Assembly (NCBI GenBank): GCA_023421075.1
Contig: JAEZUM010000053.1
Span: forward strand, 1 to 64,000
Origin: Bacillota bacterium
Lineage (GTDB): Bacteria > Bacillota > Clostridia > Lachnospirales > Lachnospiraceae
DNA: 64,000 nucleotides
Reading direction: 5' to 3'
The notes beneath the pieces are model-generated. The model did no database searches. It was not told the DNA's origin and saw only the letters and a program-made list of their open reading frames with translations. Of the stretch, positions 9,830 to 18,431 are shown piece after piece; position 1 is the first letter of the stretch, and each line of letters starts with the position of its first letter. The position numbers and the translations under genes were made by a program.

Positions 9830-10760
9830 CGGTTAACATCTCCAGTGCCGTTTTCACGATTCCCTCTACATTCAAGCCGTAGTAGTCGAACACCTCTTGA
9901 GATTTACCTGCAATCGCCGGTTCATCCGGCAGTGCAAGATTGACGACTCGGCACGGACATTCCTTTGCGACGATCTGGCTGACCATAGAACCGAGTCCGC
10001 CCAGATAGGAGTGTTCCTCGATGGTGATGATTGCTTGCGTACTGGCAGCCGCTTCCAGAATGGCATTCTTATCCAAGGGCTTGATGCAATACATATCAAG
10101 GACGGTTGCCCGGATGCCGCTTTGTTTGAGTTCCTCTGCTGCCAGTAATGCCGGACGAACCATTTCACCACAGGCTATGATCGTGATATCATCGCCTGAG
10201 CTAAGCTTCGTAGCCTTATCCAGCTGAAAGGGAACATTACCTTCTTCATAGATATCCTCCACAGGATTTCTTCCGACTCTGACATAAGCCGGCTTCTCAT
10301 CGGTAAGAAGTGCCTCGATCAGCTCTTTGGTTTGATGTCTGTCACTGGGTATGTATACTCTCATATTCGGAATCGTTCCGATCGTTGCGATATCCTGATT
10401 TGAATGATGGGTCATTCCTAACGATCCGTAGCTGATCCCACCACTGATTCCGATTAAGGTTACATTGGTATTGGAATACGCCACATCCACCTTAACCTGT
10501 TCCATGCTTCGCGTGGAGAGGAAACAAGCCGGTGAAGCTGCAAATGCCTTCTTTCCGGTCTTGGCAAGCCCTGCTGCGATACTGACCAGATTCTGCTCCG
10601 CGATCCCCACCTCCAGGAATTGATCCGGATGTGCCTTTGCATAATCCGTCAGGGAAGCGGAGCCTCTGGAGTCGCTGCATAATACAACGATATCCTTGTC
10701 TATGTTCGCTTGCTCGACCAATACATTACAGATTGCCTGTCGATTCGGTATGTTATTCAT
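9819..10760 (-). CDS. Transketolase, C-terminal subunit
   Basis: About 313 residues covering the pyrimidine-binding and C-terminal domains of transketolase. The conserved cofactor-activating glutamate sits in VGIAEQNLV, with SRGSASLTDYA before it and the ITIEEHSYLGGLG C-terminal segment. It must pair with the adjacent N-terminal subunit to bind thiamine diphosphate. I chose the ATG at 10760, which overlaps the stop of the N-half by 8 bases and has an AAGGAG site upstream; a longer frame would begin with TTG. Split transketolases are also known for apulose-4-phosphate (AptA/AptB) and in sulfo-sugar pathways, so this need not be the housekeeping enzyme. Confidence 0.93.
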   Translation of the reverse strand: MNNIPNRQAICNVLVEQANIDKDIVVLCSDSRGSASLTDYAKAHPDQFLEVGIAEQNLVSIAAGLAKTGKKAFAASPACFLSTRSMEQVKVDVAYSNTNVTLIGISGGISYGSLGMTHHSNQDIATIGTIPNMRVYIPSDRHQTKELIEALLTDEKPAYVRVGRNPVEDIYEEGNVPFQLDKATKLSSGDDITIIACGEMVRPALLAAEELKQSGIRATVLDMYCIKPLDKNAILEAAASTQAIITIEEHSYLGGLGSMVSQIVAKECPCRVVNLALPDEPAIAGKSQEVFDYYGLNVEGIVKTALEMLTDEK

Positions 10761-11574
10761 CTGCTTCCACTCTCCTTCTTTCAAGCTCTGTTATAGCCAG
10801 CTGATACTCCTGTTCGGAAGGAATCTTGTGATGCCATGCCGCATTATTCTCCATAAAGGATACTCCGTAACCCTTTGTGGTATCTGCGATGATTAACGTA
10901 GGCATACCCTTCGTCGCTTTCGCTTGGTTAAACGCTTCGTCCAAAGCCTTAATATTGTTACCCTCTGCATGAATCACATTCCAGCCAAAACTCTTCCAGC
11001 GTTCATCCTGGCTGTCCTGAGACATGACTTCTTCGGTACTGCCCGATATCTGCAGACGATTACGGTCGATCACAGCACAAAGATTATCCAGCTTATAGTG
11101 GCCAGCTGCCATTGCGCCTTCCCATACAGAGCCTTCTGCCAGCTCTCCATCGCCCATAACCGTATAGACACGGTTGCTTCTGTTGCTCATTTTGGAGCCT
11201 AAAGCCATTCCGACACAGACGGACAGGCCATGGCCCAAGGAACCGGAATTCATCTCGATCCCCTTCACCTTATTATTCGGATGGCCAATCAGCTTCGTAC
11301 CAAATTGGGAATAGCTAAGGACATCCTCCTTCGTAATGAAACCTTTATCGTAAAGAACACTATAGAGAGCCTCCACAGAATGTCCCTTACTCAGAACAAA
11401 AAGATCTCTCTCCGGGTCCTGTGTACGCTCAGGTGATACATTCATCTGCTTGTAATACAGAGTGACCAAAATATCAAGGACGGAATAGTCTCCGCCGATA
11501 TGTCCGGTCTTTGCTTGATAGATCATATCTAAAATCGTTTGACGCAGTTCAAAAGACTTTGCCTTTAAATTCAT
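10753..11574 (-). CDS. Transketolase, N-terminal (thiamine diphosphate) subunit
   Basis: About 273 residues with the TPP-binding motif GDGELAEGSVWEGAMAAGHYKLDN and the conserved GHIGGDYSVLDIL, LSKGHS and GHGLS segments. It transfers two-carbon ketol units together with the adjacent C-half. The start is uncertain: ATG codons at 11574, 11586 and 11595 are in frame, with only an AAAGG nearby, and I prefer 11574. It is 227 bp downstream of the isomerase gene, separated from it by two palindromic hairpins. Confidence 0.92.
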   Translation of the reverse strand: MNLKAKSFELRQTILDMIYQAKTGHIGGDYSVLDILVTLYYKQMNVSPERTQDPERDLFVLSKGHSVEALYSVLYDKGFITKEDVLSYSQFGTKLIGHPNNKVKGIEMNSGSLGHGLSVCVGMALGSKMSNRSNRVYTVMGDGELAEGSVWEGAMAAGHYKLDNLCAVIDRNRLQISGSTEEVMSQDSQDERWKSFGWNVIHAEGNNIKALDEAFNQAKATKGMPTLIIADTTKGYGVSFMENNAAWHHKIPSEQEYQLAITELERRRVEADE

Positions 11575-11643
11575 ACTTATAACCATGCCTTTCATCAAAA
11601 CTACAGTAAGCTATTGTGACTTTATATACCAACCCTTTGAAGT

Positions 11644-11770
11644 AGTTTGTGCCGAGGAAGATGTAGGCACAAACTTGTAAGAATGAATTATGCTTATCAA
11701 TAATTCACACTAACTTAGCATTCCTACCCTATGAGTTAGATTGTGCCGAGGATTTCGCAGGCACAATCTA
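11644..11770 (-). repeat. Pair of related stem-loops in the isomerase-transketolase gap
   Basis: Two perfect hairpins of the same family: AGTTTGTGCC/GGCACAAACT (11644-11653 with 11666-11675) and TAGATTGTGCC/GGCACAATCTA (11737-11747 with 11760-11770). Both have 12-nt loops beginning GAGGA on the plus strand. Between them GAATTAT/ATAATTC (11685-11706) can form a third small stem. No U-run follows, so they look like palindromic repeat elements or mRNA-processing hairpins rather than terminators. Confidence 0.75.
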
Positions 11771-11801
11771 GGAGGTGGGAAAATTGCATTTCATTTTCAC
11801 A

Positions 11802-13202
11802 CTATTCGCCTCTGATATATGCCTTAACCTGTTCCTCTACATCATCGTACAAATCAGGCTTCACACCAATATACCTGCAGGCTTCATAAAGAACCGGCAC
11901 AACATCCTTATGAATTCCTACACAGTGATGAATATAGGGACCGCACACCAGCTTATCCTCTAATCGTTTCAGGTTCTGAACCTTTACCCAGACATAGGTG
12001 CCCTTGGTATAAGGTCCTTCGATTCCCTCTGCATTTCCTAATAACAGCGAGTACTCACCGTTATCTCCGTCAAACCGGCAAAGTGTCATATTGCCATGCT
12101 TTGCTTCTGCCTCCACTGCGCCGGGATGATCGAAGGCAAGAGGATAACCAATGGTAGGCTTCTCCTTCGCTACCGAGATCGGCCAGGGGCCACAGTGTTG
12201 GAGTAATTCCCCATTCTCATCATCCGGATGGCGCACCGTCCAGTCAGCGAAGAAGCTTCTGGTATCATCCAGAACAGCCGCCTCTACCATAAGGGATGTA
12301 ATCGCTCCATGGATATCCGTCTCGCAAACCACGGGAATTCCCTCTTCATTCAGTAGGGAATTGGCCGCACAGGGCATAATCGACAGCTCACCCTGAAGAG
12401 CGTTCCAGCACTGGATCGCAATTGCCTTACAACCATAGGCTGAGGCCAGTTTTTTCATCGCTACCTTAAGCGCCGCAACGTTTTCCAGCTCGTTATCTTT
12501 GATCTTAATATTCATGCTCGATCTGCAGTAATCCATAACTGCCTTCACTTCGGTACCTTCTTCTTTGGCTTTCTTCACCGCATCGGTAAGTTCAGGCATC
12601 GGGATCGGAGACAGCTGAATATTAAAGCGCTCCAGTAGTTCTCCTTCATTACACATGGTCGACCAGAAATCAAAGGGTCTCGGTGCAATCTGTAAGATTC
12701 GAATGTTACGGAAGGTCTTCACTACATTGCATACTGCAAGGAAGTTGGAGATACCACGCTCGAACTCAGCATCCTCCAATCTGCAGTTGGTCAGATATGT
12801 AAACGGCACCTGAAATCTTCGAAGCACCTTGCCGGTCGCAAAGAGCCCGCACTGACTGTCGCGAAGACGAATTCCGTTCTCATCGGGTCTTTCATCTCTC
12901 GGTCCCCATAATAATACAGGAACGTTCAGCTCCTTAGCCAGCCTGGCAACTACATACTCTGTTCCGAAATTACAATGGGGGAAGAATAGTCCGTCTATCT
13001 TCTCTCTTCTGAATTTATCTGCGATTTTCTCCCGGTCTGCTTCATCATAAAAGAGACCCTCTTCGTTAATATCCGTTATGTCTACAATCTCAACACCAAG
13101 GCTCAGTAATTTTTCTCTTGTCAAATTAGCGTACTTCACTGCATCCGGTGCACTGAAAATACTTCTTCTTGTCGGTGCAAAACCAATTTTAATCTGCTTC
13201 AT
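11802..13202 (-). CDS. L-fucose/L-arabinose isomerase-like protein
   Basis: 466 residues resembling the L-fucose isomerase family, whose members interconvert aldoses and ketoses with Mn2+. The N-terminal part (KIGFAPTRRSIF, FFPHCNFGTEYVVARLA) is the Rossmann-like substrate domain. The middle and end contain acidic residues and histidines in family positions (CETDIHGA, HHCVGIH). AAGGAGAATTCACT precedes the ATG. It is the first gene of the operon with split transketolase and FGGY kinase, so it probably makes the ketose that the kinase then phosphorylates. The sugar is not known; this divergent branch is not classic FucI, which is much longer. Confidence 0.82.
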   Translation of the reverse strand: MKQIKIGFAPTRRSIFSAPDAVKYANLTREKLLSLGVEIVDITDINEEGLFYDEADREKIADKFRREKIDGLFFPHCNFGTEYVVARLAKELNVPVLLWGPRDERPDENGIRLRDSQCGLFATGKVLRRFQVPFTYLTNCRLEDAEFERGISNFLAVCNVVKTFRNIRILQIAPRPFDFWSTMCNEGELLERFNIQLSPIPMPELTDAVKKAKEEGTEVKAVMDYCRSSMNIKIKDNELENVAALKVAMKKLASAYGCKAIAIQCWNALQGELSIMPCAANSLLNEEGIPVVCETDIHGAITSLMVEAAVLDDTRSFFADWTVRHPDDENGELLQHCGPWPISVAKEKPTIGYPLAFDHPGAVEAEAKHGNMTLCRFDGDNGEYSLLLGNAEGIEGPYTKGTYVWVKVQNLKRLEDKLVCGPYIHHCVGIHKDVVPVLYEACRYIGVKPDLYDDVEEQVKAYIRGE

Positions 13203-13257
13203 AGTGAATTCTCCTTGAAATTATTATAAAATGAAATATAAATATTTTATATTATTT

Positions 13258-13285
13258 ATTATAAACATTTTATATAATAATACAA
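13258..13285 (-). promoter_or_regulatory. Promoter of the isomerase/transketolase/kinase operon
   Basis: On the minus strand TTGTAT (13285-13280), a 16-bp spacer and TATAAT (13263-13258), followed by a leader of about 50 nt. The surroundings are almost pure A/T with overlapping ATTTATATAAA-like sequences. A similar stretch lies before the LacI gene (about 14500-14515), a possible but weak shared operator. Confidence 0.6.
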
Positions 13286-13361
13286 GTTATTTTTATATAT
13301 ATATTTATATAAATTTTAATTCAAATAAAAACTTCTGCAAACATCCTGCCTCTGAAGACAC

Positions 13362-13397
13362 AAAAAAACCAGATCGGTTATATTACTTCCGATCCGG
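13362..13397 (-). terminator. Rho-independent terminator after the LacI-family gene
   Basis: CCAGATCGG (13369-13377) pairs with CCGATCCGG (13389-13397) with one wobble. On the minus strand seven U residues follow (13368-13362). Confidence 0.88.
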
Positions 13398-13461
13398 CTA
13401 GATTAAGTTCATAATACGAAATATATTTCTGCCTGGTGTATCCTAAATCTATTAAATATTT

Positions 13462-14475
13462 TTATAATTTTTTTACGCTGTCACGCTCGATAAATTCCGT
13501 ACAAACCTGTATCTTGGAACGTACGTCATCCTCTCGTTTTACCATATCAATTAATTTACGAACGGCAAGACGCCCCATCTCCTGCTTCGGAACCCGCAGG
13601 CTGGTCAGCCTTGGTGAGGAAATCTCACAAAAAGGAAGATCATCAAACCCGATAATGGAGATATCCTCCGGAATTCGGTAGTTTTTCTCCTGCAATGCCT
13701 TCATGGCTCCTAGCGCGATCATATCATTATCGGCAAAGAATGCGGTAGGTAAATCCGGTTTTTCTTCCAGATAAGAAAGCATATCCTTATATGCCTCATT
13801 CATTGTTGTACTGAGTTCGATGGCATACTCCGGATTAATCGGCAGATTGTTCTCCCGAAGGGCTGAATGATATCCTGATTGCCTTTGTTCAAAGCCAAGA
13901 ATTCTGAATTTTCCTTTTAGATAGCCGATGGATTGATGCCCGCAGGTGGCAAGATAATTGACTGCTCTTCTTGCCGAATCGGCATTGTTGATCATTACCC
14001 CATTAAAATCCATATCAAAGCTCCAATAATCCAACAGCAGCAAAGGACACTGAGAATTCTTATATTGCTTCAAATCCTCGGGGGATAGCTCCGTCCCCAG
14101 AAGAATGATAGCAGAGCCCGGTTCGTTAATCATTTGTTTTGCCTTCTCCTGATAATCCGGCAGCCTGGAATCCAGATTGCCGATCACTAGTTCATAGCCG
14201 AATTCGCGACACTCCTGCTCTATCCCGCTAATCAAAAATCCAAAGAATGGCGTATCATCGATGATTAACCCATTCTTTTTATATATAACCAGTTTAATCT
14301 TTGAGATCACATTATTATCGATGTAGCCTATTTCCCTCGCAACGCGAAAGATCTCATCTGACGTCTTTTGATTAACACCCTTTTTATTGTTCAGCGCATT
14401 CGAGACCGTAGCCGGAGAGTATCCGGTAATATCGCTGATTTGTTTGATCCCTGCTTTCAATTCGCCACATCCCAT
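13462..14475 (-). CDS. LacI/PurR-family transcriptional regulator
   Basis: 337 residues. The N-terminal helix-turn-helix (IKQISDITGYSPATVSNALNNKKGV) has the LacI signature; a periplasmic-binding-protein-like effector domain with FGFLISGIEQECREFGYEL and GFDDLPFCEISSPRLTSLRVP follows. It is transcribed toward the isomerase operon and ends in its own terminator, so it is the obvious candidate regulator of that operon. The ATG at 14475 has poor spacing from its GG-rich region; a TTG six codons downstream (LKAGIKQ) could be the real start. Confidence 0.92.
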   Translation of the reverse strand: MGCGELKAGIKQISDITGYSPATVSNALNNKKGVNQKTSDEIFRVAREIGYIDNNVISKIKLVIYKKNGLIIDDTPFFGFLISGIEQECREFGYELVIGNLDSRLPDYQEKAKQMINEPGSAIILLGTELSPEDLKQYKNSQCPLLLLDYWSFDMDFNGVMINNADSARRAVNYLATCGHQSIGYLKGKFRILGFEQRQSGYHSALRENNLPINPEYAIELSTTMNEAYKDMLSYLEEKPDLPTAFFADNDMIALGAMKALQEKNYRIPEDISIIGFDDLPFCEISSPRLTSLRVPKQEMGRLAVRKLIDMVKREDDVRSKIQVCTEFIERDSVKKL

Positions 14476-14566
14476 CCTAATTAGTTAATATCATTATAAA
14501 TTATTTATATAAAATTTCAACTAATTATTTTATAAGTGTTTAAAAATCCTTATTCCGCAATGAAAT

Positions 14567-15814
14567 CTAGTATCTCATACGGATTACCGGATGAAGTACA
14601 AGATAATAAATAATTACGGATAGTGCTACACAACCTGCACAGATCAGAAATACAGCGGTAAACCCAAAAACCTGAGACACCAAGCCCCAGACAAAGGAAC
14701 CTAACCCAAAGGCTGTATCTAAGGTTGCATAATAGGTTGCATTGGCCGCTCCTCTTCTCTCCGATGGACATAGCTTAATCACAATCGCATTCATAACCGG
14801 CTGCACCGTTCCATAGCCAACTCCATAAAAAACTGCGGCAAGAAGAACCATTGGCAGGGAATAGGCGAAGGCAAGTGTAAGAAACAGTAAAAGGGTAAGC
14901 ACGATTCCCGGTATAAATGCAAATACAAAACCGTAACGGTCCGCAATCCTTCCGGTGAACAGTCTTGATATAATCATCGATATGGCGTAAAAGGTAAAGA
15001 ATAATCCGATATGTTCAATCCCTCGTTCTTTGCTAAAGAGTGGCATAAAGGAAAATACAGCCGAAATGGCTAGTACAATGAAGAATATGACAAAGCATGG
15101 TCTTAAAGCCGTCTTCTCAATAAATTTGCTTTGTTTGAGCTGCTTCATGGTATCTACAGAGGTGGTAGAGATAACCTGTGTCTCTTCGTTTGATTTTGTT
15201 ACAGCCGATCCTTTTTCATAACAGATAAAATACGTGAAGATAATACCGGATAATGCAATACAGGCGGAGACAACATATGCCGTATTATAGTCGTAACGCT
15301 CAATCAGATAAAGCCCGATGGAAGGACCGATTGCCATAGCAATGGTTGACGCAATCCCGAAATATCCGACTCCCTCCGAGACCCGTTCGATCGGAACTAC
15401 ATCCGATAATATGGTTCCTAGTGCCGTAGAATAAGCACTGAGCCCTACACCTTGCATTAATCTTAAGAAAAGTAAAATATAAAGATGATAGGAAGCAAGT
15501 AGCATAACAGTGGATAACGCAAACATTGCTAACCCAAGTATCAAAACCTTTCTCCTGCCTATACTGTCCAGCAGCTTCCCAAATACCGGCCTGCAGAGAA
15601 AGGCTGAAATAGTAAGAACCGTTGTAAGAAGCCCTGCCACAAAATTATTGCCTCCGATTGTCATGGTGTATAGGGGCAGAATTGTTATTAGGATAATACT
15701 GGCAATATTGATGATAAGATTCACGATTAAAGTACTGATATAATTTCGATTCCAAAGACCATTCTTTGCAACCGTTGTTTCCTTCGTTATCTTTGTTCCC
15801 TCATTTGAATTCAT
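14567..15814 (-). CDS. MFS transporter (drug-efflux-like, 12 TM)
   Basis: 415 residues with about 12 hydrophobic helices and the motif A-like loop GKLLDSIGRRKVL between TM2 and TM3, plus FTGRIADRYG in the second half. This fits the single-polypeptide major facilitator exporters of the YwoG/quinolone-efflux type. Its upstream promoter has the 19-bp spacer and central dyad of MerR-activated promoters, which suggests it is induced by a small toxic molecule. No merR gene lies nearby. It is transcribed toward the LacI gene but is not obviously part of the sugar pathway. Confidence 0.85.
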   Translation of the reverse strand: MNSNEGTKITKETTVAKNGLWNRNYISTLIVNLIINIASIILITILPLYTMTIGGNNFVAGLLTTVLTISAFLCRPVFGKLLDSIGRRKVLILGLAMFALSTVMLLASYHLYILLFLRLMQGVGLSAYSTALGTILSDVVPIERVSEGVGYFGIASTIAMAIGPSIGLYLIERYDYNTAYVVSACIALSGIIFTYFICYEKGSAVTKSNEETQVISTTSVDTMKQLKQSKFIEKTALRPCFVIFFIVLAISAVFSFMPLFSKERGIEHIGLFFTFYAISMIISRLFTGRIADRYGFVFAFIPGIVLTLLLFLTLAFAYSLPMVLLAAVFYGVGYGTVQPVMNAIVIKLCPSERRGAANATYYATLDTAFGLGSFVWGLVSQVFGFTAVFLICAGCVALSVIIYYLVLHPVIRMRY

Positions 15815-16107
15815 TCTCTACCTCATTATTGTGTTATAGTGACGATTAGCAGCATTCGGATCTTCGAATTAATTTGTAAGTACCTCCCCATATAAGCATA
15901 ACATGTAGAGTGAACTCCATGTCAAGTATTTTCTCCGATTAACCTATCCGTTACCTTCTTTGTTTACCTCTTCGGTTAACACAGATGAAAAGAGATTCGA
16001 TAATCGGATCGCATATTCTGCCAATCAAATTACCCAATCTCAATCTGTATTACCACATTTCATAGATGCTAGTTTTTTAACATATTACTTATAGAATCGG
16101 AATGAAA
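15815..16107 (-). promoter_or_regulatory. MerR-type promoter with 19-bp spacer before the MFS gene
   Basis: On the minus strand TTGACA (15925-15920) and TATGCT (15900-15895) are separated by 19 bp instead of the usual 17. The spacer holds a GAGT-GA-ACTC dyad within ATGGAGTTCACTCTACAT. This is the arrangement that MerR-family activators untwist. A GGGGAGG stretch at about 15885-15891 lies in the leader. In the rest of this 293-bp gap I see nothing definite. Confidence 0.7.
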
Positions 16108-17373
16108 TTATATTCTCTTCTGTTCTGCCAGCCACTCAAACATGCTAACAGCCTTATCCTTTATGAAGACCGGTTTATTGTTATAGTCCAGTACACATTC
16201 ATCATTTAAGGCCGGAATCCAGCTAAAGTGTCCATTATACTCAAAGGGTTTTCCATCCTTATCAAAGTACTTCCCTGTATTATCCGCAACGCATGGGAAG
16301 CAGGAGAAATGTACATTCGCTGCTCCGGCAATTAATAATCTTTGAAACGTAGTTCCGGTATGCTTGTTTATATCAACGATCGGATCATTGGTTGCATGGG
16401 TAAACCATATAGGGATTTTTTTGATCCTCTCGATATCATTATCGGTGATAAAGACATCGGACAGTGCCTCACAGATAGGAAATGCTGCCGCAAATATCTG
16501 CGGGAATGTGATAATCATCTTCATCGTCATGAAGCCACCATTGGAGCAACCACCGATATAGACTCTGTCTTTATCGATATCCTCATGATTCTCGATATAG
16601 TCGTTGATCAGCTTCATGAGACAATCTACATACATAGAGCTGCCATCGGTATTATAACGTCCCGTACCATCATCCATCCACATAGTCGGTGCCTGAGGTG
16701 CCAAAACATAACTACCACCATAATATTGCTGGATCTGATCCGATACCAGATTAACCACCTTATTACCGATTACCGCAATCATCGGATCCGTTCCGCCTTC
16801 ACCTGCTCCATGCAGCCAAATGATGAGGGGTCTCTTATTCCCATTCTTCTTTGGCTCGTAGCTTGCAAAGCCTAAGTGTATATCCTGATCACGGAATACG
16901 CCTGTGGTAAATTGATCCGCAAGCATCATGCTGGTATTGTTTAATTCCGAAAAAACCATATGCTCTATTATCTGATTTGCAGATTGGATCGGCTTAAATT
17001 GTGTAATGGTATAATCACTATCCACCTGTACATTGAAGGTACCATTAAATGCTATGGTTGCTCCCTGTGAAATTCTTGGATCCACCTCTAATTCGAGGGT
17101 GATGAAGGAACTATTATCGCTTCGATTGCCTTCGTTATCAGAGAGATAGGCTGCTATAACCTTTCGCTCTCCCTGTGATGGTATCAACTCATTGGATCCC
17201 CATGCTTTCGGTAATTGAAGCACTTTACCTGTCTTTCGATCCTTTCTTGTCACATATACCTGAAAGGTATCCGGATCAATCTCACAATTGAATAGCGACT
17301 GTCCTGTCTCTAATACTATCTTTGAGATAAAAGGTCCCAGATCCGTAACCTCTGCAATCGTATTATATTTCAT
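16108..17373 (-). CDS. Esterase with N-terminal Ig-like domain (EstA type)
   Basis: 421 residues. Residues 1-120 resemble the immunoglobulin-like domain of Thermotoga EstA-type esterases; residues 150-420 form an alpha/beta hydrolase. The nucleophile serine is in GGCSNGG, the acid probably in THATNDPIVD and the histidine in YNGHFSW; HGAGEGG is the oxyanion loop. GGAGGAGG lies upstream of the ATG. I see no convincing signal peptide. It follows the permeases of ABC operon 2 by 146 bp, so it probably removes acyl groups from imported or surface oligosaccharides. Substrate unknown. Confidence 0.85.
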   Translation of the reverse strand: MKYNTIAEVTDLGPFISKIVLETGQSLFNCEIDPDTFQVYVTRKDRKTGKVLQLPKAWGSNELIPSQGERKVIAAYLSDNEGNRSDNSSFITLELEVDPRISQGATIAFNGTFNVQVDSDYTITQFKPIQSANQIIEHMVFSELNNTSMMLADQFTTGVFRDQDIHLGFASYEPKKNGNKRPLIIWLHGAGEGGTDPMIAVIGNKVVNLVSDQIQQYYGGSYVLAPQAPTMWMDDGTGRYNTDGSSMYVDCLMKLINDYIENHEDIDKDRVYIGGCSNGGFMTMKMIITFPQIFAAAFPICEALSDVFITDNDIERIKKIPIWFTHATNDPIVDINKHTGTTFQRLLIAGAANVHFSCFPCVADNTGKYFDKDGKPFEYNGHFSWIPALNDECVLDYNNKPVFIKDKAVSMFEWLAEQKRI

Positions 17374-17465
17374 TACTACCTTCCTCCTCCTTCGATCAAC
17401 TTAAAGAATTTATACTAATTATATAGAATCTATTATTTCTTCATTTGAATCATCAGCTGAATTAG

Positions 17466-17500
17466 GAGGCTGCTTCATGCATTTAGTGATAAGTAGCCTC
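17466..17500 (-). other. Intercistronic hairpin between permease and esterase
   Basis: GAGGCTGCTT (17466-17475) pairs with AAGTAGCCTC (17491-17500) with one wobble. There is no U-run after it, so it may tune read-through into the esterase gene rather than stop transcription. Confidence 0.55.
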
Positions 17501-17519
17501 TCATATCATTTAATAATAA

Positions 17520-18419
17520 TTATCCCTTTACACCACCCAGTGTGATTCCCTTTACAAAGTTCTTCTGTATGAAGGGGTAGATCACAATAATCGGCAGTAC
17601 ACCGAGGGTTGCTAGTGCCATACGTACCGTAGCCGTCGGTACCTGTGCCAAGCCTTCTCCTGCATTGGACAGGTTGGTCGCATTCTGACTCAAAGCTTGA
17701 ATGTTCTGCATCAGACGGTTCAACAGATTCTGTATACTAAATAAATCCGTATTCTTGACCAGATAGATATATCCATTATTCCAGTCATTCCAATATGCAA
17801 TCCCCACAAACATACCGATTGTTGCAAGAATAGGCTTTGCCATCGGAAGCGCTACCGAAAACATGGTTCTAAACTCTCCGGCACCGTCAATATATGCTGC
17901 TTCCAGAATTTCATCCGGAACGCTGGTAACAAAGTAACTCTTCATCAAGAGTACATTGAAGGCATTCATCAAAAGTCCCGGTACTAGTAAGCCGGCGAAG
18001 GTATCCTTTACATGAAATACATTCGTATAATTTATGTAGGTTGACACCAATCCTCCGTTGAATAACATAGTGAAGAATACCAGGAAGGTCAATAGTCCGC
18101 GGAATGGAAGCTCCTTCTTCGATAAGCCATAGGCAAGCAGGGTGGTGATAATCAAGCTGACCGTAACTCCGGTTGCTGTCAGCAAAAAGGACATACCATA
18201 AGCACGAAGGACAACTGCACTGTTTGATTTAAAAATCCATTCATAGGCAAACAAACTCCACTTCTCAGGAAAGAAGGAATACCCATTCTGTAGTAAAGCA
18301 GCATTATCCGTCGCTGATGAGATTAACATCAGTATAATCGGAATAATTGCCAGCAAGGATAGAATTGTCATGATCAAATGACCAATCATATCATATAGTT
18401 TCGCTTCTCTTGTTTTCAT
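17520..18419 (-). CDS. Carbohydrate ABC transporter permease 2 (YtcP/LplC type)
   Basis: About 299 residues, six membrane helices, EAA loop (LEAAYIDGAGEFRTMFSVALPMAKP) and the FVKGITLGGVKG tail. It is a clear paralogue of the permease at 4529-5419. AGGAGG lies 8 bases before the ATG at 18419. It is the third gene of ABC operon 2. Confidence 0.93.
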   Translation of the reverse strand: MKTREAKLYDMIGHLIMTILSLLAIIPIILMLISSATDNAALLQNGYSFFPEKWSLFAYEWIFKSNSAVVLRAYGMSFLLTATGVTVSLIITTLLAYGLSKKELPFRGLLTFLVFFTMLFNGGLVSTYINYTNVFHVKDTFAGLLVPGLLMNAFNVLLMKSYFVTSVPDEILEAAYIDGAGEFRTMFSVALPMAKPILATIGMFVGIAYWNDWNNGYIYLVKNTDLFSIQNLLNRLMQNIQALSQNATNLSNAGEGLAQVPTATVRMALATLGVLPIIVIYPFIQKNFVKGITLGGVKG

Positions 18420-18431
18420 TTTCAATTCCTC

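Noticed and set aside
10753..10784. TTG upstream start of the transketolase C-half
   Set aside because: The ATG at 10760 overlaps the previous stop in the same manner as other coupled genes in the operon and has an AAGGAG site; the TTG has none.
16342..16875. Plus-strand frame of 177 codons
   Set aside because: It is wholly antisense to the esterase, which has clear catalytic motifs; no ribosome site or domain supports the opposite strand.
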